DNA from: Bacillota bacterium
Lineage (GTDB): Bacteria > Bacillota > Bacilli > Paenibacillales > NBRC-103111
Assembly: GCA_023388055.1 (NCBI GenBank)
Contig: JAEWGW010000029.1
Coordinates: 1 to 64,000 of the forward strand
DNA: 64,000 bases
Direction: 5' to 3'
In this document: in pieces, positions 1 through 7,696 of the stretch
How positions within the stretch are numbered: position 1 is the first letter of the stretch
Layout of the letters: every line of letters begins with the position of its first letter
Notes under the pieces: model-generated
What the model was told of the DNA's origin: nothing
Seen by the model: the letters and a program-made list of their open reading frames with translations, nothing else
Database searches by the model: none
Position numbers and translations under genes: made by a program

Positions 1-1247
1 ATTTTTTTGAGAGAAGTGTTGAGCATAGCCCGGCGGGGAAAAAACACCGTCTCCAGCCTAGTGACAAGATGTTCAGTGAAATACAACATAAGCGAAAGGG
101 TCAGGACACAAGCGAAAAAGAGGAAAATTACTTGTTCTTTTTGGACGGTGCGGTAAAAAGACAGGGTGAATAAACCGCTTAATAATGCGGATGGAACCAC
201 AGCGAGAATGCAGCCGAATAATAGACGTCGCAATACCAGGCCGATGTCATACAACTGGTCGGAGGCAATCAGGTAAGCAAAGGATGCGGGAAAAAGTAAT
301 AGAAACCAACTGGTGTAGACAGCGTCGATGACATCGCTTTTACCAAGGATCTGGGGGATAAGTGACAATACAGTGATGGGAAGAAATGAAAAAAGTAATG
401 CGAACCAAATAGTCTTGATTAAGGAGGACAGATTATCACCTGTATGACGGTATTTTAGGTACAGATAGGCCAGTAGAATTATGTTCCCCAGAAGGGCGAT
501 CGTAAAGAACCCGAGTGATAAAATCGGACTAAACCTGTAAATGGGATAAGTCCATACACTATCATAAAAGTATGGTATTTTGAAGATAGCAGTTAACACA
601 ATAATAGGGTATAAGATAAAATGCATCTTAAAGAGAATGGGGGCCAAAGGAAGGTTACTTTTTTCCTTGAGGAAATGAAGCAGGAATTGCAAAAAACAGA
701 CCGGAAGGATCATCATAAAGGTGCTTATGGTTATCTTACCTAAAGCATCATTGCGTATTGAGGCCCCTTGACTCAGGAAAATAACACCGCCGGTAAGAAA
801 AACAGCTGCCAGCATCCGTGCGGAGGGAGAATTACCCATTTTTCTCCAGATAATCCACGCCAGCACTAAGCAGACTGTACCTCTAATGAGTGTTGAAAGA
901 TCGTAAAACCGCGGTTTGCCATTTGTATATTCAAATTGCAATGTCTCGTTTCCACGATAAACCTGAATGGAGTTAGCTTGCTCAACAGTATGCCACTTTG
1001 GAATCATTTGCTTCTGTTCCGGTCTTTGGGAATCGACGGCTAGTATAACATCGCCAGGCAGAAGCTCCCCATCTGCAATTCCTCCTTCATATATAGTTGT
1101 TACTGCCCATTGACCATTGGTATTTTTATCCACCCGAATTCCTAAATAAGGAGTGGATAAGGTAACATACATAAACCAGGTTTGTGTAAGGACAAGAAGC
1201 AATAAAATATACGAAAAAATCTTCTTTTTGGACAAAAAACCCACCAT
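1..1247 (-). CDS. ComP-like sensor histidine kinase, N-terminal part (runs off the left edge)
   Basis: An uninterrupted minus-strand frame starts at 1247 and continues past base 1 (415 residues visible). After one N-terminal membrane segment comes an extracytoplasmic PDZ-like stretch (YLGIRVDKN, GGIADGELLPGDVILAVD), then about seven hydrophobic segments. The visible end reads RLETVFFPRRAMLNTSLKK, which resembles the junction between membrane domain and kinase in ComP-type quorum-sensing kinases. The dimerisation and ATPase domains would lie to the left of the window. The DNA is clearly AT-richer than the rest of the window. The ribosome site is weak, so a TTG start at 1235 is possible. Assignment to the ComP family is by remembered family resemblance; ligand and partner regulator cannot be seen. 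Confidence 0.75.
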   Translation of the reverse strand, partial: MVGFLSKKKIFSYILLLLVLTQTWFMYVTLSTPYLGIRVDKNTNGQWAVTTIYEGGIADGELLPGDVILAVDSQRPEQKQMIPKWHTVEQANSIQVYRGNETLQFEYTNGKPRFYDLSTLIRGTVCLVLAWIIWRKMGNSPSARMLAAVFLTGGVIFLSQGASIRNDALGKITISTFMMILPVCFLQFLLHFLKEKSNLPLAPILFKMHFILYPIIVLTAIFKIPYFYDSVWTYPIYRFSPILSLGFFTIALLGNIILLAYLYLKYRHTGDNLSSLIKTIWFALLFSFLPITVLSLIPQILGKSDVIDAVYTSWFLLLFPASFAYLIASDQLYDIGLVLRRLLFGCILAVVPSALLSGLFTLSFYRTVQKEQVIFLFFACVLTLSLMLYFTEHLVTRLETVFFPRRAMLNTSLKK

Positions 1248-1324
1248 CCTGGTTTTCAGAATCTAGAAAATTTGATATTATTAAGAAAGGTATTTTTCCA
1301 AAAATATGATAAGAGGGTGTTATA

Positions 1325-1510
1325 ATGGTAACCGTTCAAGTTCCAATGGGTTTACCTCAGGTGGTCCGGTTGAAAAAGATAGCTCATGATTCTACGGATT
1401 TCCAAAATGTTACAAAAACGCTCTCCGTTAAGCATGCTGGAACATTAGAAAATGCATTCCAAAGCAGCTTCAATAAGACAAAAGACGAAAAATTAATTCC
1501 GTGGGAATAA
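1325..1510 (+). CDS. 61-residue peptide, candidate ComX-like pheromone precursor
   Basis: The gene has a good ribosome site (AGAGGGTG about 5 bases before ATG) and its own terminator 45 bases downstream, so it looks like a genuine single-gene unit. It diverges from the ComP-like kinase. The product has no signal peptide or cysteines. A PQVV segment near residue 11 and a C-terminal tail ending IPWE recall ComX precursors, which have an N-terminal NPEVL-like segment and a tryptophan near the C-terminus that becomes prenylated. Canonical comQXPA is co-directional and includes the prenyl transferase ComQ; here the gene is divergent and no comQ is visible. The pheromone role is inference. Confidence 0.55.
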   Translation: MVTVQVPMGLPQVVRLKKIAHDSTDFQNVTKTLSVKHAGTLENAFQSSFNKTKDEKLIPWE

Positions 1511-1554
1511 GTTTTATTTCCAAGGTTAATTCTACCAAATGAAGGAGAAAAAGT

Positions 1555-1585
1555 ACATCTGCTAGATGGCAGGTGTGTTTTTTTT
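1555..1585 (+). terminator. Intrinsic terminator after the 61-residue peptide gene
   Basis: An 8 bp stem (ACATCTGC with GCAGGTGT), 6-base loop, then a run of eight T. Confidence 0.75.
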
Positions 1586-1709
1586 GTCTGTTTTCTTGCG
1601 AAAATTGCGATAATGGAGGATTATTCGGTTTTATCCATGCTTACCCTACTCCTTGCGGGATTGAATTTCGTACAATGGAACTGGAAAATTGCCGGAGGAG
1701 GAAGGGAAG

Positions 1710-2077
1710 ATGGAGGGGAATCTCCCATTATTTATTGTGACAGGGGCTAGCGGGTCGGGGAAATCGTATGTGATTCCGGAGCTGCGGAACGTGCTGCCGG
1801 AGTTCGAGATTTTTGATCTGGATTTGATAAGCCCTTTTACAGGTGAAGATTGGCAGAAGCTGCGAAATATTTGGCTTCGTGTGGCTCGCGGTATTGCTGC
1901 TGGCGGAAGGTTGACGGTGCTTTGCGGAACGATGATGCCCAAGGATGTGGAGCAGTGTGTGGATTATTCCTGCTTCAGCAGGATCTCGATACCTCGGAAA
2001 CGGAGACGCCGGAGATAGCCCTCCAAATTAAGGATTGGGTGTATGCCCATCTGGAGGAGGGCAATTTCCAGATTTAA
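1710..2077 (+). pseudogene. P-loop nucleotide kinase remnant (internal deletion and frameshift)
   Basis: The ATG at 1710 follows GGAGGAGGAAGGGA. The first ~90 codons encode a P-loop protein: FIVTGASGSGKS Walker A at residues 8-19, then FDLDLI and a TMMPKDVEQCVDY segment. After VDYSCFS the frame degenerates into RISIPRKRRRRR and stops at 2018. A second frame picks up at about 1975 with QQDLDTSETETPEIALQIKDWV and ends at 2077; this is the expected C-terminal helix of the same kind of kinase (DTS...QI..W). The middle of the protein, usually with the lid and base-recognition loops, is missing. An assembly error is an alternative, but a simple frameshift does not restore full length, so a true deletion is likelier. 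Confidence 0.65.
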
Positions 2078-2147
2078 GCGGAATGTAAAAAACTATTTAG
2101 CTCCTTTTGCGTCTATACGCTGTAAACAAGGAAGGGGCTGGAAGCTG

Positions 2148-3191
2148 ATGTTTTCTAGGCTGTGGAATAAAAAAGGCAGCTTTATTGGGATAATTGCGGC
2201 TCTATCAATGGTGTTGTCTGTTTTCACTTGGGGTCCCCCGGCACATGCACAAGGGCCCGCAGCTTCGGAAGCGGCAGGTTCCGTTACTTCCAGCACTTAT
2301 AATCTCTACCGCTTGAATCCGTATCAGATCCGCACGCTGGACCCGATGCCGTTGTATGCTTCCCGTGGGGCTGCCGTTTCCACAGGAGGCGAACTTTCCC
2401 CTCAGGTGCTAACTGTTCTGGCGGAGGGGGAGTTGGTTCTGATAGATGACTATAACCATGGGCAGGCTCCCCTCTTTGGCCATTGGCTGCAGGTGGATAC
2501 CTGGCTGGGGCCGCAATGGATTTTTCCGGCGGAAACCCGCTACAATGAGCTGCGTGATGACGAGTATGAGTTGTTGCTGGAGGCGGGGCTTTATGATGAC
2601 GCCGGACATTCCCTTGGGGTAGTTGCTCCTCAGATTGTACATGTCCGGGAGAAAACCATCGGGCCTTATTATTTCACCTCCGGATGGTATTTGATTGATA
2701 CTTGGCTGGGCCCGAAGTGGATTAATGGCCGGGGCATTATGAAGCCTAAGCTGAACACGGTGAAGGAAATCCTTCCGCTATATCTGCCGGGGTATGGGGT
2801 TCTGTACGAATCGCCGGAAAACAATCAGCGGGCCTTCGAGGTAACCAATGATCCCCAACAGGTGGTCAGTACAGAGCATTGGCGCAATTGGTACCACATC
2901 AAAACCGCGGACGGCAAGGAAGGCTGGATTGCCAACGGGGAAGGTGGCTGGAACAAGGGGCAGGGTGTATTGTTCGGAGAGTTTAAGCAGGTTCCAGGGG
3001 CGGTTTATCTGAACGGCGTAAAGCCTCTCTACCGGCAGCCGTTTGAGGGGGAGGCGCCTGTTGCCGAGCTTGGTCCGCAGACGGTGACGGTAAAGGGTCA
3101 GATTGGACATTGGTACCAATTGGATACATGGCTCGGCACTCTATGGATGGACAACACCGGTGTGACGGTGCTGGAGGCCGGGAAGAAATAA
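2148..3191 (+). CDS. Secreted SH3-like (GW-type) repeat protein
   Basis: I chose ATG 2148 (347 residues) because it gives a clean signal peptide: basic FSRLWNKKG, hydrophobic IIAALSMVLSVF, and a probable cleavage after AHA. The mature part has four repeats with the signature W-x5-TWLGPxWI (DTWLGPQWI, DTWLGPKWI, TADGKEGWI, DTWLGTLWM), each preceded by an L-Y-x-x-P segment. This is the pattern of bacterial SH3/GW domains that bind wall polymers or peptides outside the cell. No catalytic domain is visible. It lies just after the kinase remnant and before the Fic gene, with no obvious functional link to either. Confidence 0.7.
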   Translation: MFSRLWNKKGSFIGIIAALSMVLSVFTWGPPAHAQGPAASEAAGSVTSSTYNLYRLNPYQIRTLDPMPLYASRGAAVSTGGELSPQVLTVLAEGELVLIDDYNHGQAPLFGHWLQVDTWLGPQWIFPAETRYNELRDDEYELLLEAGLYDDAGHSLGVVAPQIVHVREKTIGPYYFTSGWYLIDTWLGPKWINGRGIMKPKLNTVKEILPLYLPGYGVLYESPENNQRAFEVTNDPQQVVSTEHWRNWYHIKTADGKEGWIANGEGGWNKGQGVLFGEFKQVPGAVYLNGVKPLYRQPFEGEAPVAELGPQTVTVKGQIGHWYQLDTWLGTLWMDNTGVTVLEAGKK

Positions 3192-3243
3192 GTTGTACCG
3201 GAGTGATAAATAAGGTGTTGGCAATCCATTTCGAAACAACACT

Positions 3244-3272
3244 TTGCGGCAAAATAGCGGCAATGGTATAAT
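3244..3272 (+). promoter_or_regulatory. Sigma-A type promoter for the Fic gene
   Basis: TTGCGG and a perfect TATAAT are separated by 17 bp, 20 bases upstream of the GGGGGG ribosome site of the Fic gene. Confidence 0.6.
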
Positions 3273-3291
3273 GTTCTTAAGGGGGGATGTT

Positions 3292-4413
3292 ATGTTTACA
3301 CCCAAATATTCAATAACTGACGCTATTGCCCGCAGATTGATGGATATACAACGTGCCAGCGCCGTAGTAGATTTGCTTCCATTACCCGCATCTATTCTGG
3401 ATTTGCTTAAGAAAGAATCAATGGAAAAGACCGTTATTCTTTCGACGAAAATTGAAGGGAATACGCTTGATGAAGCCTCGAAGCGAAAGGTTTTGTACCA
3501 ATCCAGCAATGACAATGAGGAACAGGAAGTATATAACTTGATGAAAGCCTTGGAATATCTGGATGAAGCCGAAAGAAGGCAACTTCCGGTCACAGAGGAA
3601 TTCATTAAGAAAATACATGCCATTATCCGAATATCACACGGACGAAGGCCACGTGTCAGCGAGTTCCGCGGGGAACAAAATCAAGTGGGTAGCCGCAACG
3701 CATCCGGGTTTTATTTACCGCCAGAATGGAAGGACGTCCCAGTGTTAATGGAGGATTTGGTGGCATGGGTTAACACCCCGGAAACCTATTCAGTTCCGGT
3801 TCCAATTAAAGCGGGGATATTCATGTGGCAGTTTCTTACGATCCATCCGTATTTGGACGGGAATGGCCGAACTGCCCGAATGATCACCACATATCTTCTA
3901 CGCCGCGGCGGATATGGATTAAAGGGGTTATTCGTTCTGGAAAATTTTTATGACCGCAACTTGGCTGAATACTATCGCAGACTCCAATTAGGGCTTCATC
4001 ATAACTACTATTTTGGACGAAATGAAGCTGAGTTGACACCTTGGTTAGAATTTTTTATCAATGGTTTGGCGGAGGTTTTTCAAGAAGCTGCTGCTATTGT
4101 GACGGAGAAATCTGCCCAAATGACGAAAATCGAACCGGACCTGATTCGTAAGCTGGACCCGCAGCAAAGAATGGTATTTGCCCAGTTGACCTTTAAACAA
4201 GATACTCTGACGACAAGCGAAATGAGGGAGCTGCTCCGTTTATCGGATCGTTCGATCAGGGAAAAGATCATTCATTGGAGAGAAGAAGGCTTTATTGAAC
4301 CTCGTGATCAAGATGCCAAAAGGGTCCGTTCAGTCAAGTTATCCGTAGAATACGAAAATTTAGCGCAAGACATTCGGAATACACCGGATAAGTTCGCCCA
4401 TTTCCTGAAGTAG
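3292..4413 (+). CDS. Fic family protein (predicted AMP transferase) with inhibitory helix and winged helix
   Basis: The product (373 residues) carries the complete Fic motif HPYLDGNGRTAR at residues 185-196, with the catalytic His and the anion-binding GNGR loop, preceded by a flap region (GFYLPPEW). Residues 51-57 read STKIEGN, matching the (S/T)xxxE(G/N) inhibitory helix whose Glu blocks productive ATP binding in cis (class II Fic). The last ~90 residues (LTTSEMRELLRLSDRSIREKI) look like a winged helix, as in many stand-alone Fic proteins. Such enzymes transfer AMP to Ser, Thr or Tyr hydroxyls of target proteins; the target here is unknown. Start ATG 3292 has GGGGGG 5 bases upstream. No neighbouring antitoxin was seen, consistent with self-inhibition. 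Confidence 0.9.
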   Translation: MFTPKYSITDAIARRLMDIQRASAVVDLLPLPASILDLLKKESMEKTVILSTKIEGNTLDEASKRKVLYQSSNDNEEQEVYNLMKALEYLDEAERRQLPVTEEFIKKIHAIIRISHGRRPRVSEFRGEQNQVGSRNASGFYLPPEWKDVPVLMEDLVAWVNTPETYSVPVPIKAGIFMWQFLTIHPYLDGNGRTARMITTYLLRRGGYGLKGLFVLENFYDRNLAEYYRRLQLGLHHNYYFGRNEAELTPWLEFFINGLAEVFQEAAAIVTEKSAQMTKIEPDLIRKLDPQQRMVFAQLTFKQDTLTTSEMRELLRLSDRSIREKIIHWREEGFIEPRDQDAKRVRSVKLSVEYENLAQDIRNTPDKFAHFLK

Positions 4414-4460
4414 CTTCAAATAGAGAAGACAGGTGGGCCTGCACATCCGGCAGTCTCTAA

Positions 4461-4637
4461 CGGACTCAGAATCCTTTATTTCGCGGAAAAACGGCATTTT
4501 TGCGGCTGGGCGGACAGAGGATCCGTTATGTACCGGAAAAGAAGCGGTTGGGACGGGATTACAGGGAAATAACGTACCGTGTGTCCGCGAAATCCTCAAA
4601 AGCGTGTTTTTAGGGAAAATAACGGCTCCTCAGTCCG
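4461..4637. repeat. Four-part spaced inverted element, family I, copy 1
   Basis: Four 22 bp motif copies (CGGAC-N8-CGTTATTT type): forward at 4461 and 4511, reverse at 4566 and 4616. Start-to-start distances are 50, 55 and 50 bp. It fills the 420 bp gap between the Fic and DeoR genes, which otherwise holds nothing I recognise apart from an AT-rich stretch at 4700-4770. Copy 2 is at 26740-26916 with identical spacing. Confidence 0.8.
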
Positions 4638-4832
4638 GATCAGCCGAACTAGCCCGACCTGGGCCTGAATAAATCAAACCGGAACATTACCGCCTGCTCG
4701 TTTATTAATGATTATTAATGATATTTCTCTAAATAAAGAAAAACACTTTAAAATCATTAACAAACGTGATATAGTGTGAATAACTGATGATGAGTCGACC
4801 ATGATCAGTCAACCTATTCAGGCGGTGATCCG

Positions 4833-5624
4833 ATGTTTATTGAAGAACGCCATCAGGAAATTCTCAAGCTATTGGAGTCCAAAGGCAGAATCAGTATTGC
4901 TGATATTCAGGAAGGCTTCCAGGTATCGGTGGATTCTGCGAGACGGGACCTGCGGATTCTGGAGGAGAAAGGTCTGCTGAAGCGGACACATGGCGGGGCT
5001 ATTCCCCTGCAAAAGGTGGGACTTCAACCGCCCGCCAACTGGACGGTGCGGGAAATCGAGGAGATTGATCCCCATTATGATGCCATTGCCAAACGGGCCT
5101 GTACCTTCATCCAGGCGAATCACATTATCTTTTTGACCAGTGCTTCCGTAGGGTTTCTGATGCTGAAATACCTGCCCCGGGAAATTCCCTTCACGGTGGT
5201 CACCAACTCCATCATTATTGCCGATGAGCTGCGCACCCGGGAGAATGTGGATGTGTATATCGCTGGAGGCAAGCTGAGAGCAAGAGGCAATTGCCGTGAC
5301 GCGTTGGCCATTGATTTTGTGCGGAGGATGAACTTCGATCTGAACTTCATTACCGGTGCAGGCTTCTCTGCCAAAAGCGGGCTCACTAACGGCACCGCCG
5401 AGGTTGCCGCGTTCCAGCAGGCAGTGATTGAGAACAGCCGGCGCAATATTGCGCTTATGCCCCACAATAAAGTGGGCTTCGAAGGCTTCCTGAAGGTGGC
5501 CGCCCCCTCCCAATTTGATACTCTGATCACGGATTGGGATGCGGTAGAGGAGGAGCTGGCCCGTATTCAGGACACGGGTGTGGACGTGGTGGTGATGGAG
5601 CAGGAGGCGCACGTTCAGGCGTAG
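4833..5624 (+). CDS. DeoR family transcriptional regulator
   Basis: The product has 263 residues. The N-terminal winged helix (residues 1-57, RHQEILKLLESKGRISIADI, VSVDSARRDLRILEEKGLLKRTHGGA) is the classic DeoR DNA-binding signature, followed by a DeoR-C sugar-phosphate sensor domain of the phosphoribose isomerase-like fold (ITGAGFSAKSGLTNG). Members usually repress sugar or nucleoside catabolic operons and release DNA on binding a phosphorylated sugar. There is no adjacent sugar operon, so the regulon is unknown. GGCGGTGA precedes the ATG. The AT-rich upstream DNA has two ATTAATGAT-like repeats (about 4705-4725) that could be an operator. Confidence 0.85.
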   Translation: MFIEERHQEILKLLESKGRISIADIQEGFQVSVDSARRDLRILEEKGLLKRTHGGAIPLQKVGLQPPANWTVREIEEIDPHYDAIAKRACTFIQANHIIFLTSASVGFLMLKYLPREIPFTVVTNSIIIADELRTRENVDVYIAGGKLRARGNCRDALAIDFVRRMNFDLNFITGAGFSAKSGLTNGTAEVAAFQQAVIENSRRNIALMPHNKVGFEGFLKVAAPSQFDTLITDWDAVEEELARIQDTGVDVVVMEQEAHVQA

Positions 5625-5647
5625 GCTTTTTTACACAATTCTACGAA

Positions 5648-5681
5648 GATGGTATGACATCCAATGTCGTATCATCTTTTT
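5648..5681 (+). terminator. Intrinsic terminator after the DeoR gene
   Basis: A stem of GATGGTATGACA with TGTCGTATCATC around a short loop, followed by TTTTT. Confidence 0.7.
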
Positions 5682-5813
5682 ATGTGATCATTTTTGTGTA
5701 AACAAAAAACAGAAACCAACCGATGACAACATTATACAATTTCCACCATATTCTGTACCCTAGCATGATTTATCCTCCAACTGGTAACTCCACATAATAA
5801 AGGAAGTGACACG

Positions 5814-6977
5814 ATGTTTTTTAACAGGATGAAAAAACGGAGCAAGCAGGAACAGGGTCTAGCCCTGGACGATCCGCAATCTATTCTTATAAGCATGCAA
5901 AGTCTGCTTGCAGACGAACATTGCGAAATCATGGACGGCGCGCTGACGCTGCCGGAATGGCGGATTTCCATCCGCGCGGAGATCGTCCAATTGAAGGAAC
6001 AAACCGCAGTGCTCGATTTTTATGTGGATTCCCCCGATTGGGACCGCCGTCTGTTCGAATGTTCCGCGGCACTCGGCAGTGACCGGAAGCAGGCGCTGGG
6101 TATGGCTCAGGGCAGCTTCCTGTTCGGCATGCTGGATGGCATCCGTGCGATGGTTAAGGATAACCCGTCGGCCCAACTGGAGACCGTATTCGCCGGAATC
6201 CCGCACCGTTGGGTGATGTACCAGAGCAATGTTGTGGGAATGGGGGATACCCCTCAGAATCATGAGGCTTCTACCCTGTGGAAGCTGCTCCGGGAAGGGA
6301 TTGCCGATCGGATCGGCAACCAGAAGATCTGCTGCATCAAGGTTTATGGTGCCAAAAACGGCGACAGCATCACCGGTGAATGCAGGATTAATAATATCGT
6401 AAGTCCCGAGCTGAGCGGGATGGTGGCGGATTATGTCCGGGAGTGGAATACGAAGGGGTTTGGCTCTCAAAAGCAGTTCTTCTTCCTCAAACAGGAGGAA
6501 GAAACCTATACGCCTTATCCCTATTCCGAGGAACAGCTGGTGCGCTTCACCCGCCAGGCAATCGGGTTATACGGTGCCTGTGTGGAGCAGGGGAGCTATG
6601 AGGATTATTATGACACCCTGCTAAACCACTTGGACGATCATCATCTGGCCGAGGAGCTGTACAGCTTTCTGCCGGAAATGTGCGCTGAACATGCCTTCAC
6701 AAGCTTGAGCTATCCGGAATCCTTCAGCATCCATCGGGGTGAATCCGATATCACGGTGTACAAAAGCCAGCTTGCCAGTTATTATCCGATCCAGCATGCG
6801 CTGCTTCAAGAGTTGGGTACCGACGAATTTTCCAATGAGTTATATAAGGCTTTTATTGCCGTTAGCTCCATATATAACGTAATCTGCAGTGCCAAGGAGC
6901 AGGGGGCGGATTTATTGGAAACAGGCGGCCGGATTTACGTTTCCTGCGGTTTTTCAGAACATTACCTTGTACGGTAA
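5814..6977 (+). CDS. Conserved hypothetical protein
   Basis: I do not recognise this 387-residue protein with certainty. It is probably cytoplasmic and soluble: no signal peptide or membrane segment, acidic overall, with mixed alpha/beta character. One segment (ISIRAEIVQLKEQTAVLDFYVDSPDWDRRLFECSAALG cut at will) resembles DUF6348-type proteins, but I hold that weakly. It is a single-gene unit between two terminators, with a ribosome site AGGAAGTGACACG before the ATG. Coding bias matches the neighbours, so it looks like a resident gene. Confidence 0.7.
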   Translation: MFFNRMKKRSKQEQGLALDDPQSILISMQSLLADEHCEIMDGALTLPEWRISIRAEIVQLKEQTAVLDFYVDSPDWDRRLFECSAALGSDRKQALGMAQGSFLFGMLDGIRAMVKDNPSAQLETVFAGIPHRWVMYQSNVVGMGDTPQNHEASTLWKLLREGIADRIGNQKICCIKVYGAKNGDSITGECRINNIVSPELSGMVADYVREWNTKGFGSQKQFFFLKQEEETYTPYPYSEEQLVRFTRQAIGLYGACVEQGSYEDYYDTLLNHLDDHHLAEELYSFLPEMCAEHAFTSLSYPESFSIHRGESDITVYKSQLASYYPIQHALLQELGTDEFSNELYKAFIAVSSIYNVICSAKEQGADLLETGGRIYVSCGFSEHYLVR

Positions 6978-7036
6978 TATGAATCACTCCCGGTTCAGAT
7001 GGACAGAGAAGGCAAACCATGCATAGGGAGACGAAG

Positions 7037-7063
7037 CCGCAACTGCATCGTTGCGGTTTTTTT
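7037..7063 (+). terminator. Intrinsic terminator
   Basis: A 7 bp stem CCGCAAC/GTTGCGG with a 6-base loop and seven T, closing the unit of the hypothetical gene at 5814. Confidence 0.8.
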
Positions 7064-7176
7064 AAATAAAGACCTGTATGGCAACACGGGCAAACATGTG
7101 TTAACATGAATGGCATTAGCAACTTTTTCAAGCGGCTAATCATAAGAAGCCATTCATTCGGGGAGCTGATCGAAAC

Positions 7177-7668
7177 ATGACTGAACTGAAATCCAAGGTT
7201 CTGGAGATTCTGAACGAGGACGCCCGCCGGGCGCCGGAACTTATCGCGACCATGCTGGGGGCGCCGCATGAGGAGGTGCTGACGGCGATCGCGGAGCTGG
7301 AAGCGGAGAAGGTCATCGTCAAGTATGCGCCCGTTGTCAATTGGAGCAAGGTGGAGGATGACAAGGTAACCGCGCTGATCGAGGTGCAGATTACGCCGGA
7401 GCGGGGCAGAGGCTTCGATGCCATTGCCGAGCGGATTTACCTGTTCCCTGAAGTAAAAACACTGTATCTGATGTCCGGCGCCTACGACCTGCTGGTTGAG
7501 GTGGAGGGTCATAATTTGAAGGAAGTAGCGTCGTTCGTATCCCAGCGGCTGTCCTCCATCGACCGGGTGCTGTCTACCAAAACCCATTTTATTCTCAAAA
7601 AATATAAGCAGGACGGCGTTGTGTTTGAGGACCATGAGGATGACAACCGGCTGGTCATTGCCCCGTAA
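7177..7668 (+). CDS. alaR: Lrp/AsnC family regulator, AlaR-like
   Basis: The product has 163 residues: an N-terminal helix-turn-helix (residues 1-50, ELKSKVLEILNEDARRAPELIATML) and a C-terminal RAM domain (TALIEVQITPERGRGFDAIAERI, YLMSGAYDLLVEVEG) that forms the ligand-binding dimer core. It is followed after 28 bases by an aminotransferase gene. This order is that of the alaR-alaT pair (yugG-yugH) of Bacillus subtilis, where the regulator controls the alanine transaminase; the symbol rests on that synteny. GGGGAG lies 12 bases before the ATG. Confidence 0.8.
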   Translation: MTELKSKVLEILNEDARRAPELIATMLGAPHEEVLTAIAELEAEKVIVKYAPVVNWSKVEDDKVTALIEVQITPERGRGFDAIAERIYLFPEVKTLYLMSGAYDLLVEVEGHNLKEVASFVSQRLSSIDRVLSTKTHFILKKYKQDGVVFEDHEDDNRLVIAP

Positions 7669-7696
7669 TTATATCGAGTGGAGGTTACGATAAAGC

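Noticed and set aside
1325..1510. Type I toxin peptide or leader peptide for the kinase
   Set aside because: The product has no membrane segment, is transcribed away from the kinase gene, and has its own terminator.
4433..4672. A 79-codon frame downstream of the Fic gene
   Set aside because: It runs straight through the family I repeat element and has no ribosome site or conserved feature.
4869..5612. A 247-codon minus-strand frame opposite the DeoR gene
   Set aside because: It mirrors the DeoR coding sequence, has His/Gln-rich shadow composition and no ribosome site.
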